From Ruminococcus sp. (GTDB lineage Bacteria; Bacillota; Clostridia; Oscillospirales; Ruminococcaceae), in contig JAJQIH010000015.1 of NCBI GenBank assembly GCA_021199305.1, forward strand, positions 23,092-87,091: a stretch of DNA of 64,000 bases, written 5' to 3'. Under the pieces are notes generated by a model, which was given only the letters and a program-made list of their open reading frames with translations, was not told where the DNA came from and ran no database searches. This document shows positions 48,262 to 55,500 of the stretch, in pieces. Numbering within the stretch: the first letter of the stretch is position 1; the number at the start of each line of letters is the position of its first letter. A program made the translations under genes and the position numbers.

Positions 48262-48926
48262 TAATCAACCACCGCCTTTCGGCTAAGCATAAAATCGCTG
48301 TCAAACTGAATAATGTTAATACCTGCGGCTATATACTCGCTAAAGATGTAATCAGGTGCTGTGCCATACACGACAATAGTGGTGGGTTCTAGTTTTGAAA
48401 CAATGGCACGAAGTCCGTTTTGAAAATAGCTTCGTTCCGATAATAGTTTGATACAACCGTGAGAGCCCACGGCGATTGTACTGTGTTTTGCAATTCCGCA
48501 GCAGGCGGTATCATATGTACGGCTGTCGCCTACACGGACATTGGGGATTACACTAACACTGTTTTCTTGCAGCCAATGCCCTAAAGCTCTATCGCGATAG
48601 ATGTTCCATTGTTGCATCACAAGGGGCATATCTCGATAGACGCTAAAGTCAGGAGAAATTACACCTTTGAATTTTTTTAGGACAGGAAGATATTTGCTTG
48701 GGTTTTTCCAAATCCTTTCAAATTTTACATCGTCCTCGTAGAAATGCACCCAAGCGTTAGTATCGGAACTTCTAAGTGCCTTTGAAAAAGCTATTAGCTT
48801 GTTTGGAATTTGATATTCCGGTTTTATACACGGTATTTCAAGATTTCCATCATAAGTAGCATTTTTTACTAAAAATGCGTTAAAAACATCTTTGCACTCA
48901 TTTCGAGTGCAATTTGTTGTAGACAT
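48261..48926 (-). CDS. DUF4417 domain protein
   Basis: A 221-residue protein that matches the DUF4417 pattern from memory: FLVKNATYDGNLEIPCIKPE, WVHFYEDDVKFERIWKNP, GVISPDFSVYRDMPLVMQQW, IPNVRVGDSRTYDTACCGI and GSHGCIK. The function of the family is unknown; members are frequent on phages and integrative elements of Firmicutes. It is the first gene of a three-gene minus-strand operon with the toxin-like and immunity-like genes. GGAGGTGGC is the ribosome binding site, part of a 12-bp inverted repeat that could mask it. It may act as a regulator, a processing factor or a carrier for the toxin; none is proven. Confidence 0.82.
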   Translation of the reverse strand: MSTTNCTRNECKDVFNAFLVKNATYDGNLEIPCIKPEYQIPNKLIAFSKALRSSDTNAWVHFYEDDVKFERIWKNPSKYLPVLKKFKGVISPDFSVYRDMPLVMQQWNIYRDRALGHWLQENSVSVIPNVRVGDSRTYDTACCGIAKHSTIAVGSHGCIKLLSERSYFQNGLRAIVSKLEPTTIVVYGTAPDYIFSEYIAAGINIIQFDSDFMLSRKAVVD

Positions 48927-49002
48927 TATTATGCCACCTCCATAAATAAAAAAATTTTTTGATCAAGACTCTTGAAAAATCTTTTCAGATGTGGCATAAT
49001 AA
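48926..49002 (-). promoter_or_regulatory. Inverted repeat masking the DUF4417 ribosome binding site, with inner terminator-like hairpin
   Basis: On the minus strand GTGGCATAATAA (complement of 48926-48937), which runs from the ribosome binding site to the A of the start codon, is perfectly complementary to TTATTATGCCAC (complement of 48991-49002). Between the arms lies a small TCAAG/CTTGA hairpin followed by a run of seven T, similar to an intrinsic terminator. This looks like a control element for transcription or translation of the cassette. Confidence 0.6.
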
Positions 49003-49207
49003 ATATACAAAAGCTAAGATGCTCGCATCTGAGGAAATTGCACTTTGTAAATTGCGCCAACAATTTGTAAAGTGCTTTTTCTATTCTATAAAATGATAAA
49101 ATCAACCATATCACCGCCCTTCTAAAATAATTTATACGGTTGTTTTGAGCAACAGAGTAATCTATCACCATAAGCGTAGCAACGATGAAGTTTTTGCTCA
49201 AACCGCT
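48927..49207 (-). ncRNA. Structured leader of about 280 nt before the DUF4417 operon
   Basis: The leader runs from the transcription start at about 49207 to the DUF4417 start. In order on the minus strand: a 9-bp perfect stem TTTGAGCAA/TTGCTCAAA (49194-49202 with 49144-49152); a mini-frame of seven codons MVDFIIL (49086-49109) with AAGGGCGG upstream; an imperfect hairpin GCACTTT/AAAGTGC; AGATGC/GCATCT; then the masking repeat. The 540 bases from 48927 to 49470 hold no convincing protein gene apart from the mini-frame. A 97-codon frame exists but crosses these structures. Confidence 0.55.
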
Positions 49208-49213
49208 AATATA

Positions 49214-49242
49214 ATTATACACTACACAGCTTTAATTGTCAA
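49214..49242 (-). promoter_or_regulatory. Consensus promoter of the DUF4417-toxin-immunity operon
   Basis: On the minus strand TTGACA (49237-49242), 17-base spacer, TATAAT (49214-49219): a perfect match to the housekeeping consensus. Confidence 0.9.
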
Positions 49243-49343
49243 GTGATTCGAAACAAAAATTTCTTTTATTTCAAGTGAAATTGAACATCAAACATATTTA
49301 ATGATCTGCTTGCTTTGGCTTTTTGTTGATAGTAGCACCACTC

Positions 49344-49378
49344 AATTTCGCCCGTGCCTTTGGTTCGGGGCGAAATTT
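49344..49378. repeat. Hairpin repeat, right copy, beside the DUF4417-toxin cassette
   Basis: AATTTCGCCC (49344-49353) pairs with GGGGCGAAATT (49367-49377). It shares the 13-mer CGGGGCGAAATTT (49366-49378) with the hairpin at 47374-47407, about 1.97 kb away. Confidence 0.6.
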
Positions 49379-49411
49379 ACACTCCAACGGCAAATTTTTT
49401 TGACAAAAGGG

Positions 49412-49439
49412 TTGACAAATTTTTTTGTTGTGCTATAAT
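49412..49439 (+). promoter_or_regulatory. Promoter of tRNA-Leu
   Basis: TTGACA (49412-49417), 16-base spacer, TATAAT (49434-49439), 31 bases before the tRNA. Confidence 0.8.
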
Positions 49440-49470
49440 AATATAGCGCTTTGAAAAAGAGCGGATATTT

Positions 49471-49557
49471 GCAGCTGTGGCGGAATAGGCATACGCGCTA
49501 GCTTGAGGGGCTAGTGGGAGCAATCTCGTGCGGGTTCAAGTCCCGCCAGCTGCACCA
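49471..49557 (+). tRNA. tRNA-Leu (anticodon GAG)
   Basis: The acceptor strands GCAGCTG (49471-49477) and CAGCTGC (49547-49553) pair perfectly. The anticodon stem CTAGC/GCTAG encloses loop TTGAGGG, which gives anticodon GAG. There is a long class II variable arm, a GGTTCAAGTCC T-loop and an encoded CCA (49555-49557). Confidence 0.95.
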
Positions 49558-49630
49558 CAGGTCGGAGCAAGTTAATAGCTTGTTCCGTTTTTTGTTGCCA
49601 GAAGTAAAAGACAAAAGCAGGAGAGGGAAA

Positions 49631-49834
49631 ATGCTGACTAACGAGCCTTATGACGGAAGATACCAGGAGTACCTGGATAAATTATCCGAAAGGGAAAGAA
49701 ACCGCCGTGAAATTCACGGTGAAAGCCGTATAATATCTGTCAGCAAAATGTCGCCCTTGCAGATATACCAGAACGTGAAGGACAATTCCATATATGTATT
49801 TAAAACCGAGTGCCAACCGAAGGAACCAAGGTGA
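49631..49834 (+). CDS. Small charged protein, unknown
   Basis: A 67-residue, highly charged product (MLTNEPYDGRYQEYLDKLSE onwards), probably helical at its N-terminal half, with no membrane segment. GGAGAGGG precedes ATG 49631, 73 bases after tRNA-Leu. The longer frame from 49514 runs through the tRNA and is not credible. It overlaps the next gene by 4 bases (GTGA), which suggests co-translation with the membrane protein. No family is recognised. Confidence 0.62.
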   Translation: MLTNEPYDGRYQEYLDKLSERERNRREIHGESRIISVSKMSPLQIYQNVKDNSIYVFKTECQPKEPR

Positions 49835-50517
49835 TAAGACAGCTTAAGGGTGTCGGAGCAAAAAGACGAGCGGGAATTGTAATTCAGCTTTTAAGCCTTG
49901 TAGTTTTGCTGGCGTTTTTGCTGTATCTTTATTTTTATAAATCCATAGATCTGGGCTTTTACACAAAGCTCTCGATAGTGTGGATAATGTTTGCCGCAAT
50001 TCCAATTCTTTTGATTGTCGGCGGCTGTATCAGAATTTCAGGCAGAAAGCTTTTGATTGACTATCTCGATGTGTGGAATACCGTAGCGAGAAAGGGCCCG
50101 GTGGAGATAAACTGCCTTACAAACGGCCAGCTCGCAATTATTAAATACTGCAACTCCGATAAAAGCCAATCGAGGTATCCAAGCGCATTGGATTACGACG
50201 ACACTATCTGGCACGGAACGACCTTCAATACGCCTTATGTTTCGACGTTTGTTGACTACATTTACATAATAGACAATGTTAAATCCTGCACCAAAACAAG
50301 AAATGGAATTATGATAGAAACGAGCGGTACAAGCTACGGTAAGCGGGTGGTACGGAGCAATTCGGACTTCTATTGCGTGTTTGCAAAGACAAATATTTCC
50401 TACCGGGTGGAAGAAATTCCCGAAATACTGACTGATATGCAGGCACTCGAAGCAGCACTTTCAAATTACGGAAATTACGAAAGCGGCAGCAACGCTTTTT
50501 CACCGCTGGAGCTTTGA
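49831..50517 (+). CDS. Membrane protein with two N-terminal helices, unknown
   Basis: A 228-residue protein starting at GTG 49831, with GAAGGAACC upstream; a GTG at 49810 is an alternative but has no good ribosome binding site. A basic N-terminus (RQLKGVGAKRRAG) precedes two membrane helices (about 14-36 and 45-66). The rest is a cytoplasmic beta-rich domain (about 75-228) with FVDYIYIIDNVKSC and YGKRVVRSNSDFYCVF. No family is recognised. It ends before the tRNA-Arg promoter. Confidence 0.68.
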   Translation: MIRQLKGVGAKRRAGIVIQLLSLVVLLAFLLYLYFYKSIDLGFYTKLSIVWIMFAAIPILLIVGGCIRISGRKLLIDYLDVWNTVARKGPVEINCLTNGQLAIIKYCNSDKSQSRYPSALDYDDTIWHGTTFNTPYVSTFVDYIYIIDNVKSCTKTRNGIMIETSGTSYGKRVVRSNSDFYCVFAKTNISYRVEEIPEILTDMQALEAALSNYGNYESGSNAFSPLEL

Positions 50518-50556
50518 ACAGTCCAGGCAGATTTCAAAAAAATTTGGCAAAAGGGG

Positions 50557-50585
50557 TTGAATTTCAAATTGAAATCTGCTATACT
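50557..50585 (+). promoter_or_regulatory. Promoter of tRNA-Arg and tRNA-Pro
   Basis: TTGAAT (50557-50562), 17-base spacer, TATACT (50580-50585). The spacer holds a 7-bp palindrome ATTTCAA-A-TTGAAAT. Confidence 0.75.
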
Positions 50586-50610
50586 ATTTTAGTGACATTT
50601 TTAGGTGCGA

Positions 50611-50685
50611 GCCTCCTTAGTTAAATGGATATAATAAACCCCTCCTAAGGGTTAGTTGTGAGTTCGATTCTCGCAGGGGGTGCCA
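50611..50685 (+). tRNA. tRNA-Arg (anticodon CCT)
   Basis: Acceptor GCCTCCT (50611-50617) pairs with AGGGGGT, using two G-T wobbles. The anticodon stem AACCC/GGGTT encloses CTCCTAA, giving anticodon CCT. T-stem GTGAG/CTCGC with loop TTCGATT; CCA is encoded (50683-50685). Confidence 0.9.
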
Positions 50686-50694
50686 GTTTCATAT

Positions 50695-50771
50695 CGAGGT
50701 GTGGCTCAGTTTGGTAGAGCGCTGCGTTCGGGACGCAGAGGCCGCAAGTTCAAGTCTTGTCACCTCGACCA
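50695..50771 (+). tRNA. tRNA-Pro (anticodon CGG)
   Basis: Acceptor CGAGGTG (50695-50701) pairs with CACCTCG (50761-50767). The anticodon stem CTGCG/CGCAG encloses TTCGGGA, giving anticodon CGG. CCA is encoded (50769-50771). The 3' end CGACCA is also the start of a direct repeat that recurs at 51430. Confidence 0.95.
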
Positions 50772-50824
50772 AAAGACCTTCAAGGTTTATGACTTGAGGG
50801 TCTTTGTATTTTGTGCTGTGATTT
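50766..50824 (+). repeat. Direct repeat, left copy: tRNA-Pro 3' end plus terminator
   Basis: 59 bases starting with the CGACCA of tRNA-Pro and including the hairpin AAGACCTTCAAG/CTTGAGGGTCTT and TTTGTATTTT. The same sequence, with four or five differences, is at 51430-51489 after the toxin gene. The hairpin is the tRNA terminator. Confidence 0.88.
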
Positions 50825-50870
50825 CCAGGATAAGCTCAGGAAAATTTTTTCTGAAAATCCGCAAAAAATA

Positions 50871-50899
50871 TTGACAAACAAGGAAAAAGAGGATACAAT
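50871..50899 (+). promoter_or_regulatory. Promoter of the toxin-antitoxin pair
   Basis: TTGACA (50871-50876), 17-base spacer, TACAAT (50894-50899). Confidence 0.87.
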
Positions 50900-50904
50900 A
50901 GATA

Positions 50905-50919
50905 TAGTACATTGTACTA
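50905..50919 (+). promoter_or_regulatory. Palindrome at the toxin-antitoxin transcription start, candidate operator
   Basis: TAGTACA-T-TGTACTA, a perfect 7-bp inverted repeat 5 bases after the -10 box. Its position suits binding by the antitoxin or toxin-antitoxin complex. Confidence 0.65.
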
Positions 50920-50940
50920 CAGCAAGAGGAGATGATTTTA

Positions 50941-51161
50941 TGGCATTTTCGATAAGATTAACTGAACAAGAAAAGAAGTTAGCCGAAAGCTATGCAAAAT
51001 TACATTCTGTATCAGTAGGCGAAGCATTCAAAAATGCTCTTTTTGAGAAAATAGAAGATGAATATGATTTGAGTGTCTTTGAAGAAGCGCACAGGGAGTA
51101 TGTTGCTAGCGGTAAAGAAAGCAGACCTATTGACAAGCTCTGGGAGGAGCTCGACATATGA
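50941..51161 (+). CDS. RelB/DinJ-type antitoxin (ribbon-helix-helix)
   Basis: A 73-residue antitoxin. The N-terminus MAFSIRLTEQEKKLAESYAK is a ribbon-helix-helix DNA-binding start; the C-terminal part (DLSVFEEAHREYVASGKESR) would wrap the toxin. It resembles the DUF6290/RelB group. AAGAGGAGA precedes ATG 50941; the longer frame from 50811 would start upstream of the promoter. It overlaps the toxin gene by 4 bases (ATGA). The cassette is more AT-rich than the neighbouring housekeeping genes. Confidence 0.9.
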
Positions 51162-51424
51162 GATATAGAGTTGAAACGACTTCCAGATTTGACAAGGAAT
51201 TTAAGAAATTAGACAAATATACAATGAAGCTAATTAAAGCATGGATTGAAAAGAATCTTGTAAATTGTGAAAATCCTCGTGCTTTCGGCAAAGGATTGAC
51301 AGCAAACAGAAGAGGGCAATGGAGATATAGAATAGGAGATTATCGTCTGATATGTGAAATTGAGGATGATAAGCTTGTAATTCTGGCGTTGTCAGTTGGA
51401 CACAGACGAGATGTCTATGATTAA
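51158..51424 (+). CDS. RelE/ParE-family toxin
   Basis: An 88-residue toxin of the RelE/ParE fold: YRVETTSRFDKEFKKLDK at the start, FGKGLTANRRGQWRYRIGDYRLICEIED in the central sheet, and the C-terminal LALSVGHRRDVYD typical of the RelE side of the family, where such proteins cleave mRNA in the ribosome. Translationally coupled to the antitoxin. It is followed after 5 bases by the right copy of the direct repeat. Confidence 0.93.
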   Translation: MRYRVETTSRFDKEFKKLDKYTMKLIKAWIEKNLVNCENPRAFGKGLTANRRGQWRYRIGDYRLICEIEDDKLVILALSVGHRRDVYD

Positions 51425-51429
51425 ATGAA

Positions 51430-51489
51430 CGACCAAAAAGACCTTCAAGGTTTATGCCTTGAAGGTCTTTGTATTTTGTACTGTGATTT
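51430..51489 (+). repeat. Direct repeat, right copy, with perfect terminator hairpin
   Basis: 60 bases matching 50766-50824, again beginning CGACCA although no tRNA body is present. The hairpin is a perfect 13-bp stem AAGACCTTCAAGG/CCTTGAAGGTCTT followed by TGTATTTT, so it serves as the toxin terminator. Confidence 0.88.
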
Positions 51490-51557
51490 TTGTGTGAGCA
51501 GTCGAACCTCCAGTGAAATGTTACCTGAGTTCCGAATCCGAGGTTTAACTAATCTCT

Positions 51558-52343
51558 TTATTTCCTGAATTCCGAAGGCAAAACGCCGTAAGCTTTTTTG
51601 AAATTCTTTGAAAAATCACTGTGGCTGACAAAACCGCAGAGTGCTGCTACATTAGAAATTGACAGATTTTCGTTGTGAAGAAGCTGCCTTGATTTTGAAA
51701 GTCTGACATTAGTGAGGTACTGCTTTGGCGAAACCCCGGCTTCGATTTTAAAAAGATGCGAGAAGTAGTATTTGTTCAGGAAAAACTTCTCTGAAAGCTC
51801 GGTTATTGAAATCTGCTCGTTGCAATGCTCCTGAATGTACTGCATAGCTTTAATTACAATAGGATTTGCTTCGTGCGCTTCGTTTTTGAGGTCAAGGTAA
51901 AAGTATTCCTCAAGCTTGTTTAAAATCTGAAGCATATTGCAAAAGACAATGTCCGGAGTTATGGTCGTTGGGTTTTCTCTTGCGTCAATCATTGCTTTGA
52001 AATTATTGTCAATACCAGAGCACTCAAAGATTATAGGCTCAGTCTTTTTTGTCGCACGAGGATTAAGCATAAAAAATATTTCGTTGGAGTAAAACCGCTG
52101 TCTCAGGGCGAACGTTTCAACAAAAATTATATAACGTTTGTAGATGTCCGATTTTGGGGTAGTTTTATGAATCAATCCGCAAGGAATCGCACAGAGCGTA
52201 TTCCTGCCGACAGAGTATATTTTGTCGTTTGCGTATATATCGAGGGCGCCTTCTTTACAATACATAATCTCGCAGGAAGTATGGTTGTGAGCCTCGTATT
52301 TTGTAATGTCCTCGTGGTATCCGATATATTCTATGTAATCCAT
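51558..52343 (-). CDS. AraC-family transcriptional regulator
   Basis: A 261-residue regulator with an N-terminal cupin sensor (about 15-95, YEAHNHTSCEIMYCKEGAL) and two C-terminal helix-turn-helix motifs (ISITELSEKFFLNKYYFSHLF and SISNVAALCGFVSHSDFSKNF, then VLPSEFRK). ATG 52343 has AAAGGGGTGG upstream; the longer frame to 52415 has no such site. It is divergent from the GH59-dockerin gene, 172 bases apart, and is the likely regulator of that enzyme. Confidence 0.92.
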   Translation of the reverse strand: MDYIEYIGYHEDITKYEAHNHTSCEIMYCKEGALDIYANDKIYSVGRNTLCAIPCGLIHKTTPKSDIYKRYIIFVETFALRQRFYSNEIFFMLNPRATKKTEPIIFECSGIDNNFKAMIDARENPTTITPDIVFCNMLQILNKLEEYFYLDLKNEAHEANPIVIKAMQYIQEHCNEQISITELSEKFFLNKYYFSHLFKIEAGVSPKQYLTNVRLSKSRQLLHNENLSISNVAALCGFVSHSDFSKNFKKAYGVLPSEFRK

Positions 52344-52380
52344 AATTTTTTCCACCCCTTTTATCCTGTCTGCTATGTTA

Positions 52381-52409
52381 ATTCTAAGCTTTTTTTGCTT
52401 TCTTGTCAA
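52381..52409 (-). promoter_or_regulatory. Promoter of the AraC-family gene
   Basis: Minus strand TTGACA (52404-52409), 17-base spacer, TAGAAT (52381-52386). Confidence 0.75.
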
Positions 52410-52515
52410 TGGCAAAAAAGCAATTTTTATATAATTTCGAGCAAATTATCCACTGTTATATTTTTGCCCACAATGGTACAATAACTATAAGTGTTTACTT
52501 TAAGGAGGTAGTTTT

Positions 52516-55500
52516 GTGAAGAAGAGACTTTTGAAAAAAATCATTTGTTGCGCATCAGCAATGGCTGTCGCAGCAACAACTTTAGGAGTGATGCCAATGG
52601 CTACAGCAGAAGCCGTAGAAACAAACGAGTTTACAATCAGCATCGACGGCGGAAATATCACCGCTGATACTTTGCAGCTCGGTATGGTTTCCGCAAACGG
52701 CTCGTCAAGACTTCTTATTGACTATAAGGAGTCAAGCCCGGAAGCATATTGGGAGCTTATCGACCAGCTGTTTAACAAGGAAACAGGAATCGGCCTTACT
52801 CATCTGAAGCTTGAAATGGGTTCCGACGTTGACTCAAGCTCAGGTATGGAAGCTGCTACAAAGAGAGCGTTTGACGAGGTAGCAGACGTAACAAGAGGCG
52901 CGGGCTTCCAGTTTGCAGCTGACGTCAAGAGCGTTTACCCTGATGTTTCTGTAGACCTTCTCGAATGGGGAATCCCTGAGTGGGCATACGAAAACAACGA
53001 CACACATTATATGTGGTACAAGGAAACCCTTGACGCTGCTTATGACGTATATGGACTGAAGTTCGATTATATTGGAATTTCGCCTAACGAGCAGGGCGTA
53101 AAAACCACAGGTGCAAGCGAAAATATTTCCTGGATGAAGTATTTTGCTTATCGTCTTGAAACAGAAGAAACAGGAAGATACGATTATTCTCAGATCAAGA
53201 GAGTAGCCGCTGATGAGGTAACTACTGCGAACATCGCTACTGCAATGCTTAACGATGAGGAGCTTATGGATGCGATTGACGTAATCGGTATTCACTATTC
53301 AACATGGTCAAGCGATACAGCGCTTCTCTTAAAGGAAGAGTACGGCAAGGAAATCTGGTATTCAGAAGCTACTGCTGTTACTATCGACCCTGAGCTTGGA
53401 AAGAATGCAACTTCTATCTCAGGACTTGATTCAACTATTGGCGAGGACAACGGTCTGACAGGAACGAACGGTGCGCTTGAAAGTGCCGCTAAGATTTTAA
53501 ATATGTACCCACAGGGCGGAATGACAATGTACGAGTTCCAGCCTGCAATTTCAGCATACTACGACGGCGCAGTTTATTCTCCGAAGGAGCTTATCAAGGC
53601 AAATACTCCTTGGAGCGGATATTATGACGTTGAGGTCGGAGCTGCTGTTGCGGCACACTTTACAAGATTCTTAACAGACGATATGTATTACGTTTCCGGC
53701 GCTTGCTACGGCGACGGTTCCAAGAACTCTGAAACTGGTGACGGACACGGACTCGTAGATACTACAAACAACTACATTACATTGGCTGACGCTACAACAG
53801 GCGACTACACAATGGTATTTGTAAACGACAGCAATGTTGCAAGAAAGTACACAGTAAGCGTTGCTAATCTTGCAAAAGCAGGGGATGAGCTTTATATCTG
53901 GACAACAAACGGCTCGACAGAGGACACATGGCTCAGACAGACAGATACAATTACGCCAGCTTCTGACGGTACGTTTGAAATAACAATTGCACCATATTCA
54001 ATGGTAACAGCTACTACAACAACAGGTCAGAAGAGCTTTTCAGAATGCCAGACATCAGAATATCAGGATGAGTCGAGCAACACTCTTCTCGACGTAAATT
54101 ACACAGATGACTTTAATTACTCAGACGAGTTTATCTCTTCAAGAGGCGGTCAGGCACTGTACTTTACAGATCTGTCAGGCGCATTTGAGGTTGAAGAAGT
54201 AAACGGCGAGAAAATGCTTGTTCAGCAAATAGAGTACGACAATCGTCCTTACGGATGGGGCGGCACAAGGTCGCAGGTTACGACAAATCCGTTTACCAAT
54301 ATGGGTGAAACTCGCTGGGCGGACTACTCGGCGGAGGTAGACGTTTACCTTGATACAGACGCACCTGCTGCTGCTCAGAACTACGCTGGAATCAGCGTCA
54401 GATACCAGAGCACAAGCGCTGCTGGTTATCAGCTGAAGCTTTATAACAGCGGAAGCTTCCAGATTGCAAAGGGTTATTCAACAATTTACAGCAGCGGTAT
54501 CAAGGACTTTGACGAAAGCGCTGTACACCACCTGAAGGTTACAGCTTCAGGTAACGTAATCAAGTTCTACATTGACGACAATCTGGTTTACACTTTAACT
54601 GACAGCACACCTTATACATCAGGCCGTGTCGGACTGTTCTCAGGTTATGCAAGAAACGCATTTGACAACCTTGAGGTTTCAGAAGTAACAGGCTCGTCAT
54701 ACATTTCAAAGATTGACGCTTTAAGCGACGACGTAGAGTACACAGGCGACTGGAGCTTGCTCGCAGGAGATTCTTATAACTACTACAACAGAACAAGAGC
54801 AGTATCAAGCACAGCAGGCTCAAGCTTCTCAACTACATTTACCGGAACAGGCGTAAACTTGAATTCTGGAACAGGCAGCGCAGCAACGCTCAATGTAGAG
54901 ATTGACGGCGTATCGCAAACAGTTTCAACCTCTTCAACAAGCACGCACGAAACGTCAGCAATACTTTCAGGACTTGATTACGGCGAGCATACATTAAAGG
55001 TAACTGTTACAAGCGGCGAGTTTACGCTTGATACAATCGAAGTGCTGTCAGATACAGTTACAGTAGCTGAGGGAACGGACAAGAACAACCTCACAACAGG
55101 TATCAGCATCAGCAATTGTACTATAAGCGGAATTACCGAGTCGTTTGTATACGACGGAACAGCTCATACACCTGACGTTGGAACAGTTACATATAACGGC
55201 GTAACTCTCACAGAGGGAGTCGACTACTATGTTGGCTACGGCGACAACGTAAATTACTCAAAGAGAGCTGCAGCTTACATTGTAGGTATGGGCGATTATT
55301 ACGGAACAACCTCTGTAACGTACCTGATTGACAAGAAGGATTACACAACCTCAAGCATCACAGGAACAGCTTGTAAAAACAGCGACGGCACATACAACCT
55401 GTCCTTCTTCGATAACGACACAGGTTTAAACCTCGTTCTGTACAGCGATTACTCGGTTGTTGATTACGACGTATCTGCTGGAACTGCTACTATCAAGGCG

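Noticed and set aside
49144..49202. Separated TTTGAGCAA/TTGCTCAAA arms as a CRISPR repeat or tracrRNA
   Set aside because: Only one pair exists, there are no regularly spaced repeats and no cas genes; the position after a promoter fits an mRNA leader.
48929..49222. 97-codon minus-strand frame upstream of the DUF4417 gene
   Set aside because: It crosses the hairpins, mini-frame and terminator-like run of the leader, has no good ribosome binding site and an unlikely amino acid composition.
49514..49630. Extended frame through tRNA-Leu
   Set aside because: It would be translated from within a mature tRNA gene; ATG 49631 with its own ribosome binding site is preferred.
50766..51489. Insertion sequence around the RelBE pair
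   Set aside because: No transposase and no terminal inverted repeats; the edges are direct repeats with a tRNA end.
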